From NCBI RefSeq assembly GCF_018866325.1, contig NZ_CP076457.1, positions 2,205,001 to 2,269,000 of the forward strand: DNA of 64,000 nucleotides. The letters are read 5' to 3'. Position 1 is the first letter of the stretch; every line of letters starts with the position of its first letter. Positions 1 to 9,298 of the stretch are shown piece by piece. This DNA comes from Streptomyces sp. YPW6 (GTDB taxonomy: Bacteria; Actinomycetota; Actinomycetes; Streptomycetales; Streptomycetaceae). A model generated the notes under the pieces. It made no database searches and was not told the DNA's origin. It saw nothing but the letters and a program-made list of their open reading frames with translations. A program made the position numbers and the translations under genes.

Positions 1-981
1 GTCCGGGGACGGGCCGATGCCCGGCACGAAGTGGGCGGGGCTGAAGATCGACTGCTCGACCTCGGCGAAGATGTTCTCCGGGTTGCGGTTGAGCTCCAGC
101 GTGCCGATCTCGACCGGCGGGTAGTCCGCGTGCGGCCACACCTTGGTGAGGTCGAACGGGTTGAAGCGGTACGTCGCCGCGTCGGCCGCCGGCATGATCT
201 GGACCTGCACGGTCCAGGACGGGAAGTCGCCGCGCTCGATCGCCTCGCGCAGGTCGCGCTGGTGGCTGTCGGGGTCCTTGCCGGCGAGCTCGTCGGCCTC
301 GTCCTGGGTGAGGTTCTTGATGCCCTGGTCCGTCTTGAAGTGGTACTTGACCCAGAAGACCTCGCCGGCCTCGTTGTTCCACTGGTAGGTGTGCGAGCCG
401 TACCCGTTCATGTGGCGCAGCGTGGCCGGGATGCCGCGGTCGCCGAAGAGCCACGTCACCTGGTGCGTCGACTCGGGCGACAGACCCCAGAAGTCCCAGA
501 CGTTGTCCGCCTCCTGCGAGCCGGTGTACGGGTCGCGCTTCTGGGTGTGGATGAAGTCGGGGAACTTGATGGCGTCCTTGATGAAGAACACCGGGGTGTT
601 GTTGCCGACGAGGTCGTAGTTGCCCTCCTCGGTGTAGAACTTCAGCGCGAAACCGCGGGGGTCGCGCACGGCGTCGGCGGAACCGAGGTTGCCCGCGACG
701 GTCGAGAAGCGCAGGAAGGTCTCGGTCTGCTTGCCGACCTCGGAGAGGAAGGCCGCCCGGGTCCACTGCGAGACGTCGCGGGTCAGCGTGAAGGTGCCGT
801 ACGCGCCGGCGCCGCGGGCGTGCACGACGCGCTCCGGGACGCGCTCACGGTTGAAGTGCGCGAGCTTCTCCAGCAGCGCCTGGTCCTGGACGAGAACGGG
901 ACCGCCGGGGCCCGCGGTCTCACTGTTCTGGTTGTCGGCGACCGGCGCGCCGGCCTCCGTGGTGAGCGGTCCCTGCGTCAC
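1..981 (-). CDS. katA: Catalase, N-terminal 327 residues (gene runs off the window)
   Basis: Monofunctional heme catalase, degrading hydrogen peroxide in the cytoplasm. The GTG start at 981-979 follows an AGGAGG ribosome site. The protein shows the catalase core in order: the distal His near residue 54 in [13 protein letters not shown], the RFSTVAG stretch, and the catalytic Asn near residue 128 in GNNTPVFF. It then continues through [13 protein letters not shown], which lies before the proximal heme-Tyr region. About 150-160 C-terminal residues are missing because the gene continues beyond base 1, not because it is broken. It diverges from a Fur-family regulator 183 nt away, the catA/catR arrangement known in Streptomyces, where CatR represses catA until peroxide oxidises it. 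The symbol katA/catA is by family. Confidence 0.96.
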   Translation of the reverse strand, partial: MTQGPLTTEAGAPVADNQNSETAGPGGPVLVQDQALLEKLAHFNRERVPERVVHARGAGAYGTFTLTRDVSQWTRAAFLSEVGKQTETFLRFSTVAGNLGSADAVRDPRGFALKFYTEEGNYDLVGNNTPVFFIKDAIKFPDFIHTQKRDPYTGSQEADNVWDFWGLSPESTHQVTWLFGDRGIPATLRHMNGYGSHTYQWNNEAGEVFWVKYHFKTDQGIKNLTQDEADELAGKDPDSHQRDLREAIERGDFPSWTVQVQIMPAADAATYRFNPFDLTKVWPHADYPPVEIGTLELNRNPENIFAEVEQSIFSPAHFVPGIGPSPD

Positions 982-1076
982 GTGCGCCTCCTGCGTGTAT
1001 CCCCGCGCGGTCCGTGGTGTCCCTGCGCAGCGGTCAAAACCTGTACAGCCCTGTCCCTTGGCTAATGCCGTAGCCG

Positions 1077-1104
1077 ATCCTACAATGGACAATGTCTAAG
1101 TCAA
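1077..1104 (-). promoter_or_regulatory. Catalase promoter with candidate CatR operator
   Basis: On the minus strand a -35 TTGACT (1099-1104), a 16-nt spacer and a -10 TAGGAT (1077-1082) point at the catalase gene. The spacer holds the direct repeat ACAATG-G-ACAATG (plus strand 1082-1094), placed where a repressor would block polymerase. Its assignment to CatR is inferred from the divergent gene pair. Confidence 0.6.
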
Positions 1105-1151
1105 GTGAGCATCCAAAGCCACACCCGATCGGGACTCGGTCCCCCCACTGT

Positions 1152-1157
1152 TAGGCT
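1152..1157 (+). promoter_or_regulatory. -10 element for catR, probably leaderless mRNA
   Basis: TAGGCT lies 7 nt before the catR ATG at 1165, so transcription would begin at or next to the start codon. No Shine-Dalgarno sequence is visible upstream of that ATG, which fits leaderless translation. The -35 is not convincing. Confidence 0.4.
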
Positions 1158-1164
1158 GGGCTGC

Positions 1165-1584
1165 ATGAGCGACCTGCTGGAACGACTTCGAGGACGCGGC
1201 TGGCGCATGACGGCGCAGCGGCGTGTCGTGGCCGAGGTCCTCGACGGGGACCATGTGCACCTGACGGCGGACGAGGTCCACGCGAGGGCCGTTTCCCGCC
1301 TGCCCGAGATCTCGCGCGCCACCGTCTACAACACCCTCGGCGAGATGGTGTCCCTCGGTGAGGTGCTGGAGGTCTCCACCGACCGGCGGGCCAAGCGCTA
1401 CGACCCGAACGCCCACCGCCCCCACCACCACCTGGTGTGCGCGCGGTGCGGCGCCATCCGGGACGTGCACCCGGCGGGCAACCCGCTGGCGGACCTGCCC
1501 GCGGACGAGCGCTACGGCTTCATGGTCTCCGACGTCGAGGTCACGTACCGCGGCATCTGCCCGAACTGCGCCCCCACCGCCTGA
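1165..1584 (+). CDS. catR: Fur-family peroxide-responsive repressor
   Basis: A 139-aa Fur/PerR-type regulator. Residues 1-80 form the winged helix, with recognition helix SRATVYNTL at about 50-58. The regulatory half has the metal-binding HHH at 87-89 and two structural zinc CXXC pairs (C92/C95 and C132/C135). An in-frame start exists at 1105, but it would add 20 residues with no family similarity, so the ATG at 1165 is preferred. It diverges from catalase. The known Streptomyces pair has CatR repressing catA and itself, with loss of binding on oxidation. A strong hairpin terminator follows. Confidence 0.92.
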   Translation: MSDLLERLRGRGWRMTAQRRVVAEVLDGDHVHLTADEVHARAVSRLPEISRATVYNTLGEMVSLGEVLEVSTDRRAKRYDPNAHRPHHHLVCARCGAIRDVHPAGNPLADLPADERYGFMVSDVEVTYRGICPNCAPTA

Positions 1585-1605
1585 GCCGAACGCCCCTGAC
1601 ACTTA

Positions 1606-1634
1606 CGGGCCCGCCTGTTCGACAGGCGGGCCCG
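1606..1634 (+). terminator. Terminator after catR
   Basis: Perfect 13-bp stem CGGGCCCGCCTGT with loop TCG, 21 nt after the catR stop. Confidence 0.75.
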
Positions 1635-1660
1635 GCTCGTTTCCGGTGTCCGAACATGAC

Positions 1661-1696
1661 GAAGGCCCGGATCTCTCGGAAGAGATCCGGGCCTTC
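1661..1696 (-). terminator. Terminator of the first initiator tRNA
   Basis: Perfect 16-bp stem (GAAGGCCCGGATCTCT and its complement) with loop CGGA, just 3' of the minus-strand tRNA gene. The outer arm sequence is reused after the second copy of the tRNA at about 4.15 kb. Confidence 0.75.
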
Positions 1697-1704
1697 GTCT
1701 TCAG

Positions 1705-1778
1705 TAGCGGGGACAGGATTTGAACCTGCGACCTCTGGGTTATGAGCCCAGCGAGCTACCGAGCTGCTCCACCCCGCG
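1705..1778 (-). tRNA. Initiator tRNA-fMet (CAT), copy 1
   Basis: A 74-nt tRNA gene with anticodon CAT (plus strand ATG at 1742-1744). Initiator features are visible: the acceptor stem begins CGCGGGG and position 1 (C) does not pair with position 72 (T); the anticodon stem carries three consecutive G-C pairs (CTGGG/CCCAG); and the D arm matches the bacterial initiator pattern. The T arm GCAGGTTCAAATCCTGT is normal. The 3' CCA is not encoded (A73 is followed by CTGA), as is common in Streptomyces. It is identical to the copy at 4189-4262. Confidence 0.95.
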
Positions 1779-1874
1779 TCGGTGAATGCAACATTACGTC
1801 AGCGGGTCGGGCAGCGCAAATTGCTTCAGGCGGCCCCGGGGAAGCCGGAACCCCGGCGCCGCGAGGTCGCGGCG

Positions 1875-3962
1875 TCAGGCGGTCAGCTCCTGGTGCAGCG
1901 CCTCCCGCAGGCGTGCGGCGCGCTCGGCCACCTCGGCCGGACCCAGCTCCACGGCTCGCGCGCACCAGCGCTGCCCCTCGGTGAGCTCGCCCCGGCGGGC
2001 GGCGAGGAGCGCCAGGCGCAGCGCGGCCCGGCCGTGTCCGGCGCCGGCCGCACGGGTCCACCACAGGGCCGCCTCACGCTCGCTGCCCTCACGGGCCAGC
2101 AGCAGCCCGAGGTTGAAGGCCCCGTTGCGGCTGCCCGCCTCGGCGGCCTCCCGGTACCAGTGGGCGGCGCTCTCCACGTCCCCGCGGGCGGCGGCGAGCA
2201 TGCCGACCCGGACCTGGGCGCGGCGGTGGCCCTGCTGGGCGGCCCGCTCGTACCACTCCTCGCACTCGGTCTTCTCCGGCATCGGCTCGCCCAGCGCGGG
2301 CGGGCCCGGCGGCGGCTGCCGCGCGTCCAGCACCCCGGCCAGCCGGAACGCGGCCTCGGCACTGCCGCCGCCCGCGGCGCAGCGCAGGTGGCGCTCGGCC
2401 TCCTGGTCGTCGCCGTCGCGCAGCAGCGCCATGGCGACCTGGAGCGCGGCGTCGATGTGCCCGGCCGCCGCGGCGCGCTCGTACCAGCCCAGCGCCGTAC
2501 GGTCCTCGTCGCGGCCGGCGTGGAGGATGCCGAGGTTGAAGGCGGCGTCGACGCTGCCCGCCTCGGCCGCCTTGGAGAACCACGGCTCGGCGCCCGCGTG
2601 GTCGCCCGCCTGGAGGAGGAGCACGGCGAGCGCGTTGGCGGCCTCGCGGTGTCCGGCGTACGCGGCGCGGCGGTACCACTGCTCGGCCTGGGGGGTGCGG
2701 TCCTGGGCGGCGCAGAGCAGCCCGAGGTTGTACGCCCCGTTGACATCGCCGGCGTCCATGGCGGCCCGGTACCAGCGCTCGGCGGTCTGCTGCTCACCAC
2801 GTGCGGCGTGCAGCGCCCCGAGCGCGTTGGCGGCGTTGCCGTCGCCGTCCTGGGCGGCGCGCAGCCACCACACGGCGGCGCTCTCCTCGTCGCCCGCGTC
2901 GCGCAGCAGGAAGCCCAGCGCGCAGGCGGCACGGGGCTCGCCGTCCTTGGCGGAGGTGAGGTACCAGCGGCCGGCCTCCTTGAGCTCGCCGCGCTGCTCC
3001 AGGATCGCGCCCAGGTGCAGGGCGGCGCGGCGGTGGCCCCGGGCCGCGGCCCGGCGGTACCACTGCTCGGCCTCGCCGACCCGGCCGGCGGTGGGGCCCG
3101 CCACGGGACCGTCGCCGTCGGCCGCGCCCGTGTCCCCCGCGGGGCTTGTCGTCCGCACGTCCTGCGCGGGCGGGGAGCCGGGGACGGCGAGCCTCGTTCC
3201 GGTCCCGCCGCGAGCGGCGCTCCGGCCCAGGCCGAAGGCCTCGTGCGGGTCCTGGACGGCCTTCCGCTCCAGGGCGCGGGCGAGCCGGTAGGCGGCCTCC
3301 CGGTGCCCCTGCTCGGCGGCCGCGCGCAGCCAGCGCTCGGCGCCGACGTCGCTGCGGTGCTCCAGGAGGTCGGCCAGCGCGTACGCGCCCAGCGCGTGGC
3401 CCTGCTCGGCGGACTGGCGCAGCCAGTACTCCGCGCCGGGCTCGTCGCCGCGCTCGCGGAAGTGCCGGCCGAGCGCGTGGGCGGCGGCGGCGGAACCGGC
3501 CACGGCGGCGATGCGCCACCAGCCGGCGGCCTCGTCCGGATAGCCGCGCTGGTGCAGCAGGACGCCCAGGTTGTTCGCGGCGGCGCGGTCCCCGTCGGCG
3601 GTGGCGGCACGCAGATACCGCTCGGCGCCGTCCAGTTCCCCGCGGCGCAGCAGCAGCGCGCCGAGGACGCTCATGGACGCGGTGTCGCCCTCGTCGGCGG
3701 CACGGCGGTGGCGCGCTTCGCTCTCGGCGCTGTCCGCGGCGTCGACCGCGTCCGTGGTGTCCTCGTCGGGCGGGGCGGGGGTGGCGGCGCTCGCCCCGGG
3801 GGCAGCGCTCGCGTCGATGGCACCGGTGCGCTGGACCGGTGCGCCGGCCCCGGCGATGGCAGCGGCGAAAGCCGCGTCTACCGCGCTTTCCGTATCTTGG
3901 CCGTGCTGCTGCACAAACCGCCCTGTCTCCAACAGAGTTGCCCTGTCCCCCATAAATACCAT
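1875..3962 (-). CDS. Sel1/TPR-repeat protein, 695 aa
   Basis: A soluble protein made almost wholly of about 36-residue Sel1-like/TPR helical hairpins, from about residue 95 to the end, with recurring cores such as AE-x-WYRRAA, GH-x-x-AA and NLGILH. Such arrays are protein-interaction scaffolds. The partner is unknown and no catalytic domain is visible. The first 90 residues are Ala-rich and acidic. The ATG at 3962 has AGGTGG 7 nt upstream; a second ATG at 3953 is less well spaced. It lies alone between two identical initiator tRNA genes on the same strand. Confidence 0.88.
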   Translation of the reverse strand: MVFMGDRATLLETGRFVQQHGQDTESAVDAAFAAAIAGAGAPVQRTGAIDASAAPGASAATPAPPDEDTTDAVDAADSAESEARHRRAADEGDTASMSVLGALLLRRGELDGAERYLRAATADGDRAAANNLGVLLHQRGYPDEAAGWWRIAAVAGSAAAAHALGRHFRERGDEPGAEYWLRQSAEQGHALGAYALADLLEHRSDVGAERWLRAAAEQGHREAAYRLARALERKAVQDPHEAFGLGRSAARGGTGTRLAVPGSPPAQDVRTTSPAGDTGAADGDGPVAGPTAGRVGEAEQWYRRAAARGHRRAALHLGAILEQRGELKEAGRWYLTSAKDGEPRAACALGFLLRDAGDEESAAVWWLRAAQDGDGNAANALGALHAARGEQQTAERWYRAAMDAGDVNGAYNLGLLCAAQDRTPQAEQWYRRAAYAGHREAANALAVLLLQAGDHAGAEPWFSKAAEAGSVDAAFNLGILHAGRDEDRTALGWYERAAAAGHIDAALQVAMALLRDGDDQEAERHLRCAAGGGSAEAAFRLAGVLDARQPPPGPPALGEPMPEKTECEEWYERAAQQGHRRAQVRVGMLAAARGDVESAAHWYREAAEAGSRNGAFNLGLLLAREGSEREAALWWTRAAGAGHGRAALRLALLAARRGELTEGQRWCARAVELGPAEVAERAARLREALHQELTA

Positions 3963-4146
3963 CGTCGCACCACCTGTAACCCGCGTACACCTGGTATATC
4001 GCGGCCAGTGAGGTCACTACAGCGTTTTGTCGACATGCCCACAGGGAGACAAGTCAAACACGCCTGGAGGCAACTGCTGCTCAGCGAACCGCACTTCACA
4101 CCCCCAGCCGGGGACCGACACGGCCCGCATCCGCACCGAACACGAC

Positions 4147-4179
4147 GAAGGCCCGGATCCCAAGGGAATCCGGGCCTTC
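4147..4179 (-). terminator. Terminator of the second initiator tRNA
   Basis: A 12-bp stem GAAGGCCCGGAT/ATCCGGGCCTTC extended by CCC/GGG, immediately 3' of tRNA copy 2. The outer arms match the terminator of copy 1. Confidence 0.7.
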
Positions 4180-4188
4180 ATCTTTCAG

Positions 4189-4262
4189 TAGCGGGGACAG
4201 GATTTGAACCTGCGACCTCTGGGTTATGAGCCCAGCGAGCTACCGAGCTGCTCCACCCCGCG
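4189..4262 (-). tRNA. Initiator tRNA-fMet (CAT), copy 2
   Basis: Identical over all 74 nt to the gene at 1705-1778, with the same C1/T72 mismatch and three G-C pairs in the anticodon stem. Identity with copy 1 extends a few bases into both flanks (TCAG on the 3' side, CGTCG overlapping the 5' end). Confidence 0.95.
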
Positions 4263-4297
4263 TCGTTGTGTTCAAACCTTACCACGACGCGGGGTGG
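4253..4297. repeat. Inverted copy of the tRNA 5' end upstream of tRNA copy 2
   Basis: A perfect 14-bp inverted repeat: 4253-4266, which covers the first 10 nt of tRNA copy 2, and 4284-4297, separated by 17 nt. It lies between the stop of the UPF0182 gene (4305) and the tRNA. In RNA it would form a hairpin using the tRNA acceptor strand. It could be a terminator or a readthrough/processing element. Copy 1 has no equivalent. Confidence 0.6.
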
Positions 4298-4304
4298 ACC
4301 TTAC

Positions 4305-7298
4305 TCAGCTGCCCTGGTCGGAGGCCTGCTCGGCCGAGCTGTCCGGTTCGGCGTCACCCTCCGGCCCGGCCTCGCCTTCCGGCTTCGCCCCGCCCTCGGG
4401 CTTCTCGGCGCCGTCGGCCTTCTCGCCCTCGCTGCCCGCCTTGGGCTCCGCGGCGGCGGCTCGCTCCAGGGCGTCCTGGAGGGCCTCCTGGGCCTTGCCG
4501 TACGCCGGCCAGTCCTGCTCCTGCAGTGCCTTCTCGCCGTCGGAGTACGCCTTCTGGGCGTCCGCGATGGCCTTCTTGAGGGCGGCGCTGCCGGTGGCCG
4601 GGGGCTCGTCGGTCTCACCCGGCGGTTCCTGGGTGTCCGGCGGTGTCGTGGATCCGTCGTCCTCGACGCCGAAGACCGCGTTGAGCGCGTCCTTGAGGTT
4701 GTTCTCGAAGACGATCTTCGAACCGTACGAGGCGGCCACCTTGCGCAGCAGCGGGTAGTTCTGGTTGCCACCGCGCGTGTACACCGGCTCGATGTAGAGG
4801 AAGCCGCCCTCCAGCGGAACCGTGAGCAGGTTTCCGTACTCGATGTCCGAGTCGGTGCCCTTGAGGTTCCTCACGAACTCGGCGACGTCGTCGTTGCCGT
4901 TGAGCTCACTCTGTACCTGGCCGGGGCCCTTGACCGTGGAGGTGACCCGCATCAGCCGCATGGTGCCGTAGTCCTTGCTGGCCGCGTCCGCGTTCACCGC
5001 CATGAAGGCACCCAGGTTGGGGCGTCCTCTCGGCGTGAAGGTGGTGGTCAGCGAGAACTCCTGCTCGTCCTGACCCGGCATCTTCATGCTCAGGTAGTAC
5101 GGCGGGACCGAACCCGGCTCCTTGTTGGTCGGGTCGTCCGGCACCTGCCACGCGTCGGAGCCGCTGTAGAACTGCGCGGGGTCCTCGACGTGGTAGCGGG
5201 TCAGCAGCTCGCGCTGGACCTTGAACAGGTCCTGCGGATAGCGCAGGTGCTCCATCAGCTCCTGCGGGATGTCGCCGCGCGGCTCGACCGTCCCCGGGAA
5301 CGCCTTGCGCCAGGTCTTCAGGACCGGGTCCTTGGTGTCCCACTCGTAGAGCTTGACCTTGCCGTCGTACGCGTCGACGGTGGCCTTCACCGAGTTGCGG
5401 ATGTAGTTGACCTGGTTCTGCTGGGCGACGACCGCGCGCTGGTTGGTGGTCAGCGAGTCGGCCGTGGTGTCGCCGAGCGTCGTCCGGGACGCGTAGGGGT
5501 AGCCGTTGGTCGTGGTGTACGCGTCGACGATCCACTTGATCCGGCCGTCGACGACCGCCGGATAGGCGTCACCGTCGATGGTCAGCCACGGGGCGACGGC
5601 CTCGACGCGCTCCTTCGGCGTGCGGTTGTACAGGATCCGCGAGCCCTCACCGATGGCTCCCGAGTACATGATCTGCGGCTCGCTGAAGGTGACCGCGTAG
5701 GCGGCACGGTTGAAGGAGTTGGAGAGACTGACCCCGCTGTCGCCCTTGTAGCTGGTGGTCTTCTCGCCGTCCTCCTCGTAGTCGAGCTCCTTCTGGGGCC
5801 CGCCGACGATGGAGTACTGCTCGGTCTTCTCGCCGTAGTAGACGCGCTGCTCGTACTTCCCGAACTCACCGGTGGAGGGCAGACCGGACTCGGTGAAGTC
5901 CGGGGACCCGGTCGGGTTGGTGCCGGTGGTCGTGCCGCGGGCCGCGATGGCGCCGTAGCCGTGGGTGTACGTGAAGTGGTCGTTGATCCAGTTCCGCTTG
6001 GGCAGGCCCTGGATGTTCAGCTCACGCAGACCGATGATCGTGTCCTGCTCCTTGCCGTCCTTGTCCTTGTAGCGGTCGACGTCCAGCGTCTTCGGGAACT
6101 GGTAGTAGTTCCTGCGCTGCTGGAGCTGCTGGAAGGCCGGGGAGACGACGTTGGGGTCCATCACGCGGTAGCTGGCGGCGGTGTTGGCCGCGGCCCGCAG
6201 CTTGCCGTCGTCCGCCGTGGCCGCCTGGCCCTCGTAGTCGTCCACCTCGGCGTCGTCGATGCCGTACGCGTCGCGGGTGGCGTCGATGTTCTTCTGGATG
6301 AACGGCGCTTCCTTGGCCTGCTCGTTCGGCTGGACCTGGAACTTCTGCACGATCGCCGGGTAGAGCCCGCCGATCAGGATCGCCGAGAGCACCATCAGGC
6401 CGAAGCCGATGACCGGGAGCTGCCAGGTGCGGCGCCACAGCGTCGCGAAGAACAGCACCGCGCAGATCGCGGCGATGCAGAACAGGATGGTCTTCGCCGG
6501 GAGGTAGGCGTTGGCGTCGACGAATCGCAGACCGGTCCAGTTCTCGGTGGCCTTGAAGTCACTGGACTTCACCGCCAGCCCGTACCGGTCGAGCCAGTAC
6601 GCCACGGCCTTCAGGGAGACGAAGACGCCGAGGAGGACCGAGAGGTGGCCGGTGGCCGCCCCGGTGGCCCGCGCGCCGGGGCTGGTGATGCGCAGCCCGC
6701 CGTACAGGTAGTGGGTCAGCGCCGCGGCGATCAGCGAGAGCACGGTCGCCGCGAAGCCGAAGCCCAGCATGAAGCGGTACCACGGCAGGTCGAAGGCGTA
6801 GAAGGAGACGTCCAGCTGGAACTGGGGGTCCTTCTGCCCGAACGCCACGCCGTTCACATACATCAGCCACGTGCGCCACTGGCCGGAGGCGGAGGCTCCG
6901 GCGATCAGTCCGACGAGCGCCGTGACGGCGAGCAGCACCCACTTCTTGTAGGGGGCGATGCTCATGCGGTAGCGGTCCAGGCTCTGCTGCTCCAGCGACA
7001 TCGCGCTCAGCGGCGGCCGGAGCCGGTGCGCAAGCCAGATGTTCACACCGATGGCCAGTGCCATCAGCAGTCCGAAGACGAGGAACAGCCCGATCTTGGT
7101 CCACAGGGTGGTGGTGAAGACGGATGAATACGCGACCGACCTGTACCAGAGCCAGTCCGTCCAGAACCCCGCGAACATGACGAAGGCCATGGCGAGAACC
7201 GCCAGGACACCCAAAGTCATGAGCAGGGTACGGGCGCGCCGGGACGGGCGGCCGACTCTGATCCGTGGCCCGGTCGGGCCTCCGCCGCGGTCCGGCAT
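4305..7298 (-). CDS. UPF0182 family membrane protein, 997 aa
   Basis: A large conserved actinobacterial membrane protein of unknown function. About seven hydrophobic segments lie in the first 330 residues (first TM near 26-48, just after a basic RRAR stretch). A long extracytoplasmic domain follows, and then an acidic, Glu/Gly/Pro-rich low-complexity tail over the last 120 residues. The ATG at 7298 begins MPDRGGG, the form I recall for Streptomyces members. Upstream in-frame codons to 7367 look non-coding. No convincing ribosome site precedes it. A -10-like TAGGAT (minus strand, 7354-7359) lies in the divergent promoter region. The orthologue in mycobacteria also neighbours the YlbL-like gene. 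Confidence 0.9.
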   Translation of the reverse strand: MPDRGGGPTGPRIRVGRPSRRARTLLMTLGVLAVLAMAFVMFAGFWTDWLWYRSVAYSSVFTTTLWTKIGLFLVFGLLMALAIGVNIWLAHRLRPPLSAMSLEQQSLDRYRMSIAPYKKWVLLAVTALVGLIAGASASGQWRTWLMYVNGVAFGQKDPQFQLDVSFYAFDLPWYRFMLGFGFAATVLSLIAAALTHYLYGGLRITSPGARATGAATGHLSVLLGVFVSLKAVAYWLDRYGLAVKSSDFKATENWTGLRFVDANAYLPAKTILFCIAAICAVLFFATLWRRTWQLPVIGFGLMVLSAILIGGLYPAIVQKFQVQPNEQAKEAPFIQKNIDATRDAYGIDDAEVDDYEGQAATADDGKLRAAANTAASYRVMDPNVVSPAFQQLQQRRNYYQFPKTLDVDRYKDKDGKEQDTIIGLRELNIQGLPKRNWINDHFTYTHGYGAIAARGTTTGTNPTGSPDFTESGLPSTGEFGKYEQRVYYGEKTEQYSIVGGPQKELDYEEDGEKTTSYKGDSGVSLSNSFNRAAYAVTFSEPQIMYSGAIGEGSRILYNRTPKERVEAVAPWLTIDGDAYPAVVDGRIKWIVDAYTTTNGYPYASRTTLGDTTADSLTTNQRAVVAQQNQVNYIRNSVKATVDAYDGKVKLYEWDTKDPVLKTWRKAFPGTVEPRGDIPQELMEHLRYPQDLFKVQRELLTRYHVEDPAQFYSGSDAWQVPDDPTNKEPGSVPPYYLSMKMPGQDEQEFSLTTTFTPRGRPNLGAFMAVNADAASKDYGTMRLMRVTSTVKGPGQVQSELNGNDDVAEFVRNLKGTDSDIEYGNLLTVPLEGGFLYIEPVYTRGGNQNYPLLRKVAASYGSKIVFENNLKDALNAVFGVEDDGSTTPPDTQEPPGETDEPPATGSAALKKAIADAQKAYSDGEKALQEQDWPAYGKAQEALQDALERAAAAEPKAGSEGEKADGAEKPEGGAKPEGEAGPEGDAEPDSSAEQASDQGS

Positions 7299-7433
7299 CT
7301 GGAAAGCCAACGTGCGCACCTCGAAGTTCGCGGTCGTGTGAACAGGCCCAGCGATCCTAGAGCCCACCTATGCAACTTACTGAGGCTTTACCTAGTTCCC
7401 GTTCCCGGGGCGGAAGGAGGCAGGATATTGCCC

Positions 7434-7994
7434 ATGCCCAACGTTTCCCCCGCAGGACCCCCGATGGCCGCGAGCCCGCTGACCGTCGCCGTCCTCGAAA
7501 TCGACGCCTATGCCTCCAACCTCGGCTGGGACCAGCCCGCCCGGCTGTTCGCCCTGGTCGACACCGACCGGCTCCGCACCCAGGAGCCCGGACTCGCCGC
7601 TCAGCTGGGCCTGGAGGACCCGAATTCCTCCGTCGCCGCACTCACCCCGATCGAGCAGGACGAGCTGCCGCCGGGTGCCGCTCTCGACGAGTTCCTCGCC
7701 ACGATCGCCTGGCCCGACGCCGTGGTCGGCTGCGCCATGACGGTGGAGCGGCTGATGCTGCCGCCGTCCGCCGAGGCCTCCGTACCGGAGAAGCTCAGCG
7801 ACGAGCAGCTGACCGCGTGGGTGGCGAAGCACCCCGACCGTCAGGAGGTGCGGATGACCGTGGCCGTCCTGCGGGACGGGGCGCGCGAGTCCGCCGTACG
7901 GCTGCGGGAGAAGGACTCCCCGACCGAGGTGCTGACCGGTGCGGGCCTGGTGCCCGGACTCGCCGAGGCGCTCGCGGCGACGTTCGAGTCCTGA
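7434..7994 (+). CDS. PPA1309 family protein, 186 aa
   Basis: A conserved actinobacterial soluble protein of unknown role. It is recognised from its overall sequence: an N-terminal segment with YASNLGWDQPARLF, a middle region with WPDAVVGCAMTVERLMLP, and a C-terminal region beginning WVAKHPDRQEVRM. Ribosome site AAGGAGG at 7414-7420 is 13 nt from the ATG at 7434 but 7 nt from an in-frame TTG at 7428, so the true start may be two codons earlier. It diverges from the UPF0182 gene and converges on the YlbL-like gene. No motif allows a biochemical call. Confidence 0.85.
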   Translation: MPNVSPAGPPMAASPLTVAVLEIDAYASNLGWDQPARLFALVDTDRLRTQEPGLAAQLGLEDPNSSVAALTPIEQDELPPGAALDEFLATIAWPDAVVGCAMTVERLMLPPSAEASVPEKLSDEQLTAWVAKHPDRQEVRMTVAVLRDGARESAVRLREKDSPTEVLTGAGLVPGLAEALAATFES

Positions 7995-8081
7995 TCCGGC
8001 CGCTGCCCGGGGCCGTCGTACGGGTCCCCGGGCGGCACGGCCGCCGGCCCGGAACCGTACGCCGGACCGGCCGGGGGGTCG

Positions 8082-9197
8082 TCAGCCGGTCGAACAGCTC
8101 GGCAGGCCCGCGGTCTTCCCCGCCTTGATCTGCTCCAGCGACTTCGTGGCGTCCTCGATGGTCTTGACCCGGACGAGGGTGAGCCCGTCCGGTGTGTCGG
8201 CGGCGGCCGAGGCGCAGTTGTCGTCGGGCGTGAGGAAGTAGCGGGCGCCGGCGTTGCGGGCGCCGACCAGCTTCATGGTGATGCCGCCGATCGGGCCGAC
8301 GGTTCCCGCGTCGTCGATGGTGCCGGTGCCCGCGACGAACGTGCCGCCGGTCAGATCGCCCGGGGTGAGCTTGTCGATGATGCCGAGGGAGAACATCAGC
8401 CCGGCACTGGGCCCGCCGACGTCCGCGAGCTTGATGTCGATCTCGAACGGGAACGTGTGGTCCGTCCCGGCCCTGATCCCGATGATCGCCCGGCCCTTCC
8501 CGTCCCCCTCGCCGTCGCCCTCGGCGGACGGAGCCTTCGCGGTCCGGATCGTGACCTCCTCGCCGCCCTCGGGGGCGCGGCCGGCCTTCTCGGCCGCGGC
8601 GGCGTCCTCGGCCGGGACGATGGTGAGGGTGACGTTCTCACCGGGGCGGTGTTCGGTGACGAGCTTCGCGACGTCCCCGGGCTCCTTGACCACCGTGCCG
8701 TCGACTGCCTTGATCACGTCGCCCGCGTGCAGCTTGTCCTCGGAGGGGCTGTCCTTGATCACCGAGGAGACCACGACCTGCGTGGAGACCGGGATGCCCA
8801 GTTCCTTCAGAGCGGCCACCTTGGCGCTCTCCTGGGACTGGCTGAACTCCTCGGCGTTCTCCTGGGTGGACTCCTCCTCGGTCTTGCCGTCCGGGTAGAG
8901 CGTGTCGTGCGGCACCACGACGCTGTCGTGGGCGAGCCAGCCGTAGACGGCCTCGAAGACGTTCATCCGGTAGTCCGCCCCGGTGACGCGGACGGTGGTC
9001 ATGTTGAGATGGCCGGATGCCGGGTACGTCTTGCGGCCGGAGATCTGCAGGACGGGTTCGCCACGCGCCTCGCCCAGCGTGTTGACCGTCGGTCCGGGGG
9101 ACATCTCCGAGTACGGCACTTTGATCAGCACGCCTGCGCAGAGCAGCGCGATGAGGACGAGAGTGGAGGCGAGCATCGTCGCGGTGCGGCGTGGCAT
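8082..9197 (-). CDS. YlbL-type PDZ/Lon-like serine protease, 371 aa
   Basis: A membrane-anchored protease of the S16 (Lon-like) group. One N-terminal TM (residues 8-28), then an extracytoplasmic part with a PDZ domain (about 125-200), an acidic spacer, and a Lon-type proteolytic domain. The expected Ser-Lys dyad is present: Ser264 in GGPSAG and Lys309 in GITMK, 45 residues apart as in Lon. Homologues (B. subtilis YlbL, mycobacterial Rv3194c type) are thought to cut extracytoplasmic or membrane proteins; the substrate here is unknown. The ATG at 9197 lacks a clear ribosome site, and an in-frame ATG at residue 8 is possible. Confidence 0.92.
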   Translation of the reverse strand: MPRRTATMLASTLVLIALLCAGVLIKVPYSEMSPGPTVNTLGEARGEPVLQISGRKTYPASGHLNMTTVRVTGADYRMNVFEAVYGWLAHDSVVVPHDTLYPDGKTEEESTQENAEEFSQSQESAKVAALKELGIPVSTQVVVSSVIKDSPSEDKLHAGDVIKAVDGTVVKEPGDVAKLVTEHRPGENVTLTIVPAEDAAAAEKAGRAPEGGEEVTIRTAKAPSAEGDGEGDGKGRAIIGIRAGTDHTFPFEIDIKLADVGGPSAGLMFSLGIIDKLTPGDLTGGTFVAGTGTIDDAGTVGPIGGITMKLVGARNAGARYFLTPDDNCASAAADTPDGLTLVRVKTIEDATKSLEQIKAGKTAGLPSCSTG

Positions 9198-9298
9198 GGA
9201 ACGACAGTACGGGAAGGGCCTGTCAGTGCACCGCCGGGGCCGGTCCGTACGAGGCGACCGGAACGCGGCGGAAGGCGGTCACGCGGCGTGCGTCGGTC

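Noticed and set aside
31..1065. Plus-strand open frame across the catalase
   Set aside because: Antisense to a catalase with intact motifs; composition artefact.
1705..1778. Calling these genes elongator tRNA-Met
   Set aside because: The three consecutive G-C pairs in the anticodon stem and the unpaired position 1-72 are initiator features.
1782..4229. 815-codon plus-strand open frame with GAL/GQ-type repeats
   Set aside because: Mirror of the TPR repeats and of both tRNA genes on the minus strand.
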